Of a stretch of 8,578 nucleotides of DNA, positions 1 to 5,142 are shown one piece after another. Under the pieces are notes generated by a model that saw nothing but the letters and a program-made list of their open reading frames with translations, was not told the DNA's origin and did no database searches. Location: the NCBI GenBank assembly GCA_030532815.1, contig JAUNKI010000010.1:1-8578 (forward strand), written 5' to 3'. Numbering within the stretch: the stretch's first letter is position 1; the number at the start of each line of letters is the position of its first letter. This DNA comes from Leptotrichiaceae bacterium (GTDB lineage: Bacteria > Fusobacteriota > Fusobacteriia > Fusobacteriales > Leptotrichiaceae). The position numbers and the translations under genes were made by a program.

Positions 1-118
1 AATTTGTTTTATAAAAATCTTATATGATAGATAAAAATGTATGAATTTAAGAAAGTTGTAAATTTATTGAAAATTTTTGAAAGACTTTTAAAAAAATATA
101 AAATATTTTGACAAACTG
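1..118. other. AT-rich intergenic stretch with no supported gene
   Basis: The sequence is almost entirely A and T with stops in all frames. I see no gene end, RNA gene or clear promoter. A TTGACA at 108-113 on the plus strand has no acceptable -10 element at a 16-18 nt spacing. Confidence 0.5.
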
Positions 119-167
119 AAAAGGTGTTTTAATAAGAAATAAAATTTTCTTACTGAAAACACCTTTT
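119..167 (-). terminator. Hairpin terminator of the ahpC / ahpF-NTD operon
   Basis: Lies 27 nt beyond the stop of the AhpF-NTD gene. The arms AAAAGGTGTTTT and AAAACACCTTTT (119-130 and 156-167) pair perfectly over 12 bp. Inside them, after a bulged C, AGTAAGAAA pairs with TTTCTTATT with one G-U wobble, giving about 21 pairs around a 6-nt loop. The U-tract is short (CCUUUU at the end of the 3' arm) in the minus direction, so the hairpin could work in both directions. The function as terminator is inferred from position and structure. Confidence 0.8.
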
Positions 168-193
168 GTAAAATTCATTTTCATTTTTTAATT

Positions 194-826
194 TTAAGCA
201 TTGACAACTAAAGTTATAAGCTGTTCAATGGACTGTTCCCCTATAGCCGCCTGTTTTCCGTTTATGTATACTACAGGAACACCTTGAATATTTTTTTCTG
301 CTACTTCATCAGGATAAATTCCTCCGTCAACCAGTGAGGCTGTTATATTCGGATTACCTAAGGAAATAATATTCAAAGCCTGTACCACTTCAGGACATTT
401 CGTACATGACAATGAAATAAATGTTTCGATATTTAAAGGTTTTGTAATAGACTGAATTTTAGTCAGTTGATCTCCTTCAAGTTTTTTACCGAGTCCTGCA
501 AGACCTAAAATTGCAAGAATAAAGCTGTTAAATTCGTGTCCTCCGGGAATTCCGTAAAAATTGATTCCTGTTCTTTCTCCGTTTTTCAATAATGTAAAAG
601 ATACCGGTCTTGTTATTCCTGCCTTTTCTTCTAAAGCTTTGTCCTCACCTGCAAGTTTTTTTGTATAATTCAGTTTATCCGATATAGCATCAACTTCAAG
701 AAGAAAACTGTCAAGTTCTTCTGATTTGCGGCAGTTTCCCAAAAAAGAAACAATTTCAATAGGTTCACTAATTTTATCAAAGTAAGTTTTTAACTGTTCA
801 ACGATATTTGCATCAAGCAGTGCCAT
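194..826 (-). CDS. Stand-alone AhpF N-terminal domain protein (CxxC dithiol reductant for AhpC)
   Basis: This 210-residue protein matches the N-terminal domain of AhpF, the part made of two fused thioredoxin folds, and it stops where AhpF would continue into its FAD/NADH reductase. The first fold (about residues 1-115) contains GHEFNSF, as in AhpF. The second fold carries the active site SLSCTKCPEVVQALN with Cys141 and Cys144, then GVPVV with the cis-proline, and NGK. Both active-site Cys codons are TGT. In the known AhpF mechanism this dithiol reduces the oxidised AhpC. Here it would have to receive electrons from a separate thioredoxin-reductase-like flavoprotein, which is not in the window. 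The start is the ATG at 826: AAAGGAG lies 5 nt upstream, and an earlier in-frame ATG at 841 would translate the ribosome-binding site itself. It lies 40 nt downstream of ahpC in the same operon. Cytosolic; no signal peptide. Confidence 0.9.
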   Translation of the reverse strand: MALLDANIVEQLKTYFDKISEPIEIVSFLGNCRKSEELDSFLLEVDAISDKLNYTKKLAGEDKALEEKAGITRPVSFTLLKNGERTGINFYGIPGGHEFNSFILAILGLAGLGKKLEGDQLTKIQSITKPLNIETFISLSCTKCPEVVQALNIISLGNPNITASLVDGGIYPDEVAEKNIQGVPVVYINGKQAAIGEQSIEQLITLVVNA

Positions 827-866
827 CTCTTCTCCTTTCATAAATAATTTTTATATTAATTTGAAA

Positions 867-1433
867 TTATAATTTTCCTACTAAATCCAATCCCGGTTTT
901 AATGTTGCTTCTCCTTCTTTCCATTTTGCAGGGCAGACAAGACCGTCGTTTTCAGCTACAAATTTTGCCGCCTTTGCTCTTCTTAAAAGTTCCGAAGCAT
1001 CTCTTCCTATTCCGTCTGAATTTATTTCATAAGCAACGATTTCCCCTTCAGGATTTACAATAAAAGTTCCTCTTAAAGCCAATCCCGTTTTTTCATTTAA
1101 TACTTCAAACATTCTTGAAAGAATAGTAGAAGGATCTCCGATCATAGTGTATGTTACTTTTCCGATGGCTTCTGAATTATCATGCCATGCCTTATGTGAA
1201 AAATGAGTATCAGTACTTACTGAATAAACATTAAATCCTGCTTTTTTTAAGTCTTCGTGATGATTTTCCAAATCTTCAAGTTCTGTTGGTCAAACAAATG
1301 TAAAATCAGCAGGATAGAACATGAAAACGTTCCACTTTCCTAAAATGTCCTTTTCAAAAGATATTTCTTTAAATTCATCATTTTGATATGCCTGTACCGT
1401 AAAATTTTCCAATTTTTTTCCGATTAATGCCAT
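867..1433 (-). CDS. ahpC: AhpC-type 2-Cys peroxiredoxin with UGA (probable selenocysteine) at the peroxidatic position
   Basis: The reading frame from ATG 1433 to TAA 867 encodes 188 residues, the normal AhpC length, if the in-frame UGA at 1292-1290 (codon 48) is read as an amino acid. The frame before it ([16 protein letters not shown]..., then YPADFTFV) and after it (PTELEDL..., [29 protein letters not shown]) is typical of AhpC. The UGA takes exactly the place of the peroxidatic Cys in FTFVCPTE. The conserved Thr45, Arg121 and resolving Cys167 (VCPAKW, codon TGC) are all kept. The enzyme would reduce hydrogen peroxide and organic hydroperoxides in the cytosol, with the downstream AhpF-NTD protein as reductant. 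The start has AGGAGG at 1446-1441, 7 nt upstream. Alternatives are a nonsense mutation or a sequencing error in the catalytic codon; the downstream SECIS-like hairpin argues against both. UGA is not read as Trp here, because Trp codons are TGG. Confidence 0.9.
1258..1278 (-). promoter_or_regulatory. Candidate bacterial SECIS hairpin in ahpC mRNA
   Basis: In the mRNA the 9-nt arm UGAAGAUUU (1278-1270) pairs with AAAUCAUCA (1266-1258) through 8 Watson-Crick pairs and one A-A mismatch, closing a GGA loop. The loop begins 20 nt after the UGA at 1292-1290. Bacterial SECIS elements typically sit within the coding sequence with the apical loop about 16-37 nt after the UGA and a G among the first two loop bases; all three hold here. 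The first loop G comes from a TTG leucine codon. The structure was found by eye, without an energy calculation. Confidence 0.72.
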
Positions 1434-1440
1434 TTTACTT

Positions 1441-1446
1441 CCTCCT
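1441..1446 (-). promoter_or_regulatory. Ribosome-binding site of ahpC
   Basis: AGGAGG on the minus strand, 7 nt before the ATG at 1433. It fixes the start of ahpC upstream of the UGA codon, so the full-length gene has proper initiation signals. The TTG at 1271, which could open the downstream fragment, has no such site. Confidence 0.9.
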
Positions 1447-1496
1447 ATATGTTATTATTTTTAATTTAAAATGATTACAAATATTTTCTCTGTCAC

Positions 1497-1525
1497 ATTA
1501 TATATAAATTTATATTTTTTGTCAA
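1497..1525 (-). promoter_or_regulatory. Consensus sigma-70-type promoter of the ahpC operon
   Basis: Minus strand: -35 TTGACA (1525-1520), a 17-nt AT-only spacer, and -10 TATAAT (1502-1497). Both hexamers match the consensus at every base with optimal spacing, so strong transcription is expected. The start should be near 1490, giving a leader of about 57 nt. An imperfect AT palindrome (AATAAATTTATT, near 1524-1535) touches the -35, but it is too AT-rich to call an operator. Confidence 0.85.
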
Positions 1526-1664
1526 TAAATTTATTTATAATATATCTGTAATAAAAGATAAAAATTATAATATATGTCTGAATTATTGATGTACAGTAAT
1601 TTTATTGAAAAATGGAAACGGAAAATGTACTGTATTTATAGAAAAATTAATAATTCTTGAATTT

Positions 1665-1691
1665 TTGACAATAAATATGATACAGTATAAT
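1665..1691 (+). promoter_or_regulatory. Probable promoter of the secreted-protein gene at 1718
   Basis: Plus strand: TTGACA (1665-1670) and TATAAT (1686-1691) are perfect hexamers, but the spacer is only 15 nt, which is suboptimal. This suggests weak or activator-dependent transcription. The TACAGTA heptamer at 1681-1687 overlaps the -10 element and recurs upstream (1592-1598, and inverted at 1628-1634), which could mark an operator. Confidence 0.6.
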
Positions 1692-1717
1692 AAGAAAATT
1701 CAAATAAGGAGAGATTG

Positions 1718-2179
1718 ATGAAATTAAAACTTAATTTATTAGTAATTTTTGTACTTATGTTGGGAGTAATAGGATTTGGAGCAGAGAAAAAGTTCGGAAG
1801 TTCCGTCGTAGGATATATAATTCAACCTCAAGGATTTAAAATGTCTGAATACAAACCTACTCCGGCTTCGATGGCACTGACTAACGATTCCGAAACAATT
1901 GTACTTGACGGTACGACAGGAGATGCGGAAAATGCTTTACAAATAGCACATGATACTTTTTTAAGCAGAGGTATAGACAATAAGGCGATAGTAGTATTTC
2001 CTTCAACTTTTGGAAATTATCCGTCAAAGACATTAATGGTCGGATTAGGTAATGGAGAAATGACAGTACTGTCTTTTATAGATTATAAGGGAAAAGTTTA
2101 CATGGTACAGATAGCGGGAAAAAGTGAAAAGGTGAGAGAACTGCATCTTTCTTTAGGGAAATCATGGAGTCCCAAATAG
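1718..2179 (+). CDS. Small secreted protein of unknown function
   Basis: This 153-residue protein starts at ATG 1718; AAGGAG (1706-1711) lies 6 nt upstream, which favours it over the in-frame TTG at 1715. The N-terminus MKLKLNLLVIFVLMLGVIGFGA is a clear Sec signal peptide, probably cut after FGA, leaving a mature protein of about 130 residues with no cysteine. There is no lipobox. The mature part is a mixed alpha/beta sequence beginning KKFGSSVVGYIIQPQGF and ending LSLGKSWSPK. The opening pattern and the late strand-turn-strand (DYKGKVYMVQIAG) faintly recall the PsbP/Mog1/DcrB type of fold; this is a guess from pattern only. It should act in the periplasm or at the cell surface. It is a single-gene unit, divergent from ahpC, with its own promoter and terminator. 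Confidence 0.85.
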   Translation: MKLKLNLLVIFVLMLGVIGFGAEKKFGSSVVGYIIQPQGFKMSEYKPTPASMALTNDSETIVLDGTTGDAENALQIAHDTFLSRGIDNKAIVVFPSTFGNYPSKTLMVGLGNGEMTVLSFIDYKGKVYMVQIAGKSEKVRELHLSLGKSWSPK

Positions 2180-2198
2180 AAAAATATAAAAAAAGAAT

Positions 2199-2225
2199 TG
2201 AGGGTTTGTTATTCCCTCATTTTTA
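2199..2225 (+). terminator. Rho-independent terminator after the secreted-protein gene
   Basis: TGAGGG (2199-2204) pairs with CCCTCA (2214-2219) over 6 bp with a 9-nt loop, followed by TTTTT. It begins 20 nt after the stop at 2179 and fits the plus strand. Confidence 0.85.
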
Positions 2226-2240
2226 ATACCGATTTTTTTA

Positions 2241-2420
2241 TCAATCTTTTTTGTAAAAAAGGTTGAACCAAAAAACTTTCGACTCAAATTATTTCTAACT
2301 CAAAAACACTCCATTCACTGAAAAATCACAAACTCGCTTCGTTCAGACAGTGATTTTTCTAAACGTTCATTCTCGTATTTTTTTCATTGAAATAATTTGA
2401 ATGTCGGATTTTTGTTTTAT
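2241..2420. repeat. Large imperfect palindrome, possibly a dispersed MITE-like repeat
   Basis: This gene-free region holds nested inverted repeats. A 12-bp pair lies at 2241-2252 and 2255-2266 (one G-T wobble, 2-nt loop). A perfect 12-bp pair TCAAATTATTTC / GAAATAATTTGA lies at 2284-2295 and 2389-2400; it extends outward as CGAC / GTCG (2280-2283 / 2403-2406) after a 2-nt bulge. A perfect 10-bp pair GAAAAATCAC / GTGATTTTTC lies at 2320-2329 and 2350-2359. The centre (ACTCGCTTCGTTCAGACAG) is richer in G and C than the surroundings. There is no coding potential. The nested symmetry and unlike composition suggest a non-autonomous mobile or extragenic repeat element. Copy number cannot be judged from one window. 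Confidence 0.6.
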
Positions 2421-2480
2421 TTTAATTTATATTTTCTATTACAATATAATTTGATTATACTTTATAATATGTAAAATTTG

Positions 2481-2511
2481 TGTTGAATTATTCTTTAGCT
2501 CAACATTTTTT
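2481..2511 (+). terminator. Small hairpin between convergent genes, possibly a terminator
   Basis: TGTTGA (2481-2486) pairs with TCAACA (2500-2505), loop 13 nt, followed by six T on the plus strand. It would stop plus-strand transcription running toward the NAMPT gene. Read from the minus strand the hairpin directly follows the NAMPT stop but has only a weak U-rich tail (CAAAUUUU), so it may serve both directions. Confidence 0.45.
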
Positions 2512-3937
2512 AAAAAATATTGAGTATATTATCAGGAGAAAAAAGCAGATGTTCGTTATTTCTTACTTCGTCAAGAGTGTAGTCCTTTCTCAAAATACCG
2601 TTTTCATAAACAAGTTCCAAAACCGAATCTTTATGATATTCATTTTCTTTTAAGTGGGAAATATTGACTGTTGCATAATCTCCGTCTTCTGTTTTTATAA
2701 GATCAAGACGCCCTTTTTTACTTACTTTTCCTCTATCCGTAATAGGATTTTTATACACATCGGTTATTTTATCGCCTATTTTTATACAGCTGCATTTCAT
2801 GGCAAATTTATGAGTATCTCTATTTATATCCGACTCGGAATTTCCCTGAAGAAGTGAACCGCCACAGCCCAGAGCTACATTTTCTGCCGAATATCCGTTA
2901 TCTTTAAGAGATTTATAAATATCCCATATAGTATTTTCATTAATTCCGTCTCCCTGTATAACTCTCACTTTATTAATGACTTTATAACCTTTGGAGTTTA
3001 CAGTATATCCGAAATTGTTTTCAAGGCTTTCAAGGGCGAACAGTATATTTGTGATTGCATCTCCGCTGTCAGGTCTTATGACGAGAATGCCGTTACGATT
3101 CTGTATTTTGTCATGAAGCTGTTTTCCGATTATATTTTCAACTGCATTAAAATAATTATAGCTGTCCAGAACTATTGCAACCGTTCCGTCAGGAAAAGAA
3201 TCAAGCATATTTTCATAAGCATCTTTTTCATGTTTTCTGGTCCATGAAGTCATTGTGCTGTGCTCTGATGCGGGAATACTGAAACCTCCTATTTTACTGT
3301 GATAATATTTTCTGGCAAACATAAGAGACTGGAGAGTGTCCGTTCCCTGAAAATTGGTCAGGTGGGCAAGTCCTCCTATTCCTGCACTTTCCTCACTGGA
3401 GACCCCTCTGTAACCGAAGTCGTGGAGTTTAAAAGGAAGTTCTTCCTTCACATTATCTCCTGTTTCATTTAAAAAGTATTCTATAATCTGTTTTGCTTTA
3501 TATGAAAATGTAGCTACAGTGACAGGGTACCATATTTTTAAGAGAAGTGTTTCAACCCAGCCGACAATCCATGCTACATTAGGATCCGTAGATTCTATTG
3601 TTACCAGTACATTATGATTTTTTACTACTGCACCTTCAGGAACAGCTCTTATTCTGAGGGGAAGTTTTCCTTTCAGATTTTTTACAATGTACTCCCAGCC
3701 TTCCCGAAAAAAGGGCAATCCGTGCAGAGTACATATTTCTTCAGCTTCTTCAATCATTTCTTTCGTTACTGTTTTGGTCAGGTATTCTTTTAAATAATAC
3801 TGTAATCCGAAAAATTTAGTATATCCGTAAAGTCCTCCCCGACTTTCTATATAGTCGTGCATATATGTCATGTTTTCGGGATATTGCTTAGGATGCGTCA
3901 TTTTGTAAGAGTCTGTCATTAATATTAGATTTTTCAT
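2510..3937 (-). CDS. nadV: Nicotinamide phosphoribosyltransferase (NAMPT / NadV)
   Basis: This 475-residue protein is full length for the family. It joins nicotinamide and PRPP to give nicotinamide mononucleotide and pyrophosphate, the first step of nicotinamide salvage to NAD, in the cytosol. It follows human NAMPT closely along its whole length: TDSYKMTHPKQYP near residues 8-20 (Asp9, Tyr11), KLHDFGYRGVSS near 170-181 (the FGYRG base-binding strand), PASEHSTMTSW with the catalytic His226, IRPDSG near 287-292 for the ribose/phosphate, QGDG near 328-330, and GCGGSLLQ near 357-364. All key residues seem present, so it should be active. The start is ATG 3937, with AAAGGA 7 nt upstream. An in-frame ATG at 3982 lacks a ribosome-binding site and lies upstream of the -10 element. 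The neighbours are not NAD genes, and the NMN adenylyltransferase needed next is not in the window. Confidence 0.96.
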   Translation of the reverse strand: MKNLILMTDSYKMTHPKQYPENMTYMHDYIESRGGLYGYTKFFGLQYYLKEYLTKTVTKEMIEEAEEICTLHGLPFFREGWEYIVKNLKGKLPLRIRAVPEGAVVKNHNVLVTIESTDPNVAWIVGWVETLLLKIWYPVTVATFSYKAKQIIEYFLNETGDNVKEELPFKLHDFGYRGVSSEESAGIGGLAHLTNFQGTDTLQSLMFARKYYHSKIGGFSIPASEHSTMTSWTRKHEKDAYENMLDSFPDGTVAIVLDSYNYFNAVENIIGKQLHDKIQNRNGILVIRPDSGDAITNILFALESLENNFGYTVNSKGYKVINKVRVIQGDGINENTIWDIYKSLKDNGYSAENVALGCGGSLLQGNSESDINRDTHKFAMKCSCIKIGDKITDVYKNPITDRGKVSKKGRLDLIKTEDGDYATVNISHLKENEYHKDSVLELVYENGILRKDYTLDEVRNNEHLLFSPDNILNIF

Positions 3938-3972
3938 ATTCAGGTCCTTTCCGAAACTGTAGATTTTCTTAA

Positions 3973-4001
3973 ATATTAACATAAAAATAATAATTATTCA
4001 A
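3973..4001 (-). promoter_or_regulatory. Probable promoter of the NAMPT gene
   Basis: Minus strand: TTGAAT (4001-3996), a 17-nt spacer ending in TGT, and TAATAT (3978-3973), making an extended -10 (TGn). The predicted start near 3966 leaves a leader of about 29 nt to the ATG at 3937. It sits directly after the terminator of the SIMPL operon, so the NAMPT gene is probably its own transcription unit. Confidence 0.6.
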
Positions 4002-4055
4002 AATAAAAAGAACCGTTTCTAAAGAAAAAACGTCAAATTTTTTACTGAAACGGTC
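4001..4055 (-). terminator. Strong terminator of the SIMPL operon
   Basis: Minus strand: GACCGUUUC (4055-4047) pairs with GAAACGGUU (4019-4011), 9 bp including one G-U. Inside, AAAAAA and UUUUUU can pair too. The tail CUUUUUAUUU follows (4010-4001). It begins 15 nt after the stop codon of the second SIMPL gene. Confidence 0.88.
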
Positions 4056-4069
4056 ATAATTTTTTATGT

Positions 4070-5119
4070 TTAGTTCATTTCAAATTCTATATATACCGAT
4101 TTTGAAAAAGTATATTTCTGAGGATTTATTATTATGGAGTTCTGTTGAGCCTTTTCTATAAGCTTGGAGTCATTTTCCTTTAATATTTCAGGATTGTATC
4201 CGTTCATATAATTTCTATTGTAATAGGAATAGTAAGGTCTTATAACTCCGTTGGAGTTATCCGTTATTGTCACGGGTTTTCTTAAATTCAGCTCTGTTTT
4301 ATCCAGTATATTACGGGCTTTTTTCAACGCTTCTTTATAAGCGGTTTCATATAACTGGTCTTCAAGCTGCTGCTTATTGTCAATATCATATTCTATAGTA
4401 CCTGTAGAATTTATTTCAAGAGAATGAGCCAGATTTATTATATTACCCAGATTTTTCATATCTCTTGTATTTACTTCTATGGAATGAGAAACTATGTGTT
4501 TTTCCTTTTTTATGGTTTTCGGTTCTTCAAGACTTATTTCTCTGTTTTCATAACCTCCTATTTTAACGGCGGATGAACTGAAACCTTTTGAAACGAGTTT
4601 TTTCTGTATGTCATTGAAATCATCCAGAGCCTTACGATAGGAAGATTTACTGTCGGCATCTTCAGTAATTATATTGAAGTTATAATTACCGTTAGATGTT
4701 CTGTCTATAGTGAAAATGCCTTTCTGAATAAGAATATCCATGAAATTTTTCAGTAAATCGGTGCTGAAAGGTGACACTTCCACTGTCAGTATAGTTTGGA
4801 ATGCTTTTTTTCCCTTATTTACAGTAACTGTTTCCCAACCGTAATTTTTATAGGTGGAGTAATCTGTAGATTCTATTTTTTCATATTTTGTGTTTGTTTT
4901 TTTTAATAAAGTTTTATATTTAGCCAATATATCGGCATTTTCCTTAGCCGCCTTTTCAAGGGTTTCACCTTCTGTAACAATATTGAAGTATATTTTAGCT
5001 GAAGAAGGTGCAAGTTCCTTTACAGATGTTCCTCTGACCTGTATTCTTTTTCCCGAAGCAGTATCTGAAAAGGAAAAGAGCGAACATAGGAGAAACAGTA
5101 AAGTTATAATTTTTTTCAT
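4070..5119 (-). CDS. Secreted SIMPL-domain (DUF541, YggE-like) protein, second of a tandem pair
   Basis: This 349-residue protein begins with a Sec signal peptide (MKKIITLLFLLCSLFSFS, cut near residue 18-22). The Cys in it has Leu before it and is not a lipobox. The SIMPL domain starts at KRIQVRGTSVKELAPSSAKIYFNI (about 24-47) and shows the usual pattern: helix TLEKAAKENADILAKYKTLL, late strand TGTIEYDI (239-246), helix YETAYKEALKKARNIL (257-272), and closing strand SVYIEFEMN at the C-terminus. It is longer than E. coli YggE (about 246 residues), partly through a Tyr/Asn-rich stretch at about 296-310. SIMPL proteins are periplasmic or outer-membrane proteins, some oligomeric, linked to oxidative stress but without a settled biochemical role. 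Start: ATG 5119, with GAGG about 9 nt upstream; the in-frame TTG at 5128 would overlap that site. It follows its paralogue by 23 nt and shares its transcript. Confidence 0.9.
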   Translation of the reverse strand: MKKIITLLFLLCSLFSFSDTASGKRIQVRGTSVKELAPSSAKIYFNIVTEGETLEKAAKENADILAKYKTLLKKTNTKYEKIESTDYSTYKNYGWETVTVNKGKKAFQTILTVEVSPFSTDLLKNFMDILIQKGIFTIDRTSNGNYNFNIITEDADSKSSYRKALDDFNDIQKKLVSKGFSSSAVKIGGYENREISLEEPKTIKKEKHIVSHSIEVNTRDMKNLGNIINLAHSLEINSTGTIEYDIDNKQQLEDQLYETAYKEALKKARNILDKTELNLRKPVTITDNSNGVIRPYYSYYNRNYMNGYNPEILKENDSKLIEKAQQNSIIINPQKYTFSKSVYIEFEMN

Positions 5120-5142
5120 TATTTTCAACCTCTTTCATGAAA

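Noticed and set aside
108..136. TTGACA on the plus strand as a promoter
   Set aside because: No -10-like hexamer at proper spacing, it runs into the terminator hairpin, and there is no plus-strand gene after it.
867..1271. A separate 134-residue protein starting at TTG 1271
   Set aside because: There is no ribosome-binding site before this TTG, and the same frame continues upstream through the UGA into the rest of AhpC. It is the C-terminal part of one gene.
1290..1292. UGA read as tryptophan (altered genetic code)
   Set aside because: Trp in this gene and its neighbours is encoded by TGG, no other gene in the window has internal UGA codons, and Trp at a peroxidatic position would make no sense.
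867..1433. ahpC as a pseudogene killed by a nonsense mutation
   Set aside because: Only the catalytic Cys codon is affected, the rest is intact, the promoter is perfect, and a SECIS-like hairpin follows. It cannot be fully excluded without the genome's Sec machinery.
2654..2857. Short plus-strand reading frame inside the NAMPT gene
   Set aside because: It is antisense to a well-conserved gene, with no ribosome-binding site or recognisable protein pattern. The same holds for plus-strand frames at 4890-5162, 5426-5641 and 5786-5977 within the SIMPL genes.
3938..3982. 15-residue N-terminal extension of NAMPT from ATG 3982
   Set aside because: No ribosome-binding site, it lies upstream of the predicted -10 element, and the family begins at about the MKNLILMTDSYK start.
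5050..5119. Lipobox in the second SIMPL protein (FLLC)
   Set aside because: The residue before the Cys is Leu, not Gly/Ala/Ser, and the Cys is in the middle of the hydrophobic core. An ordinary signal peptide fits better.
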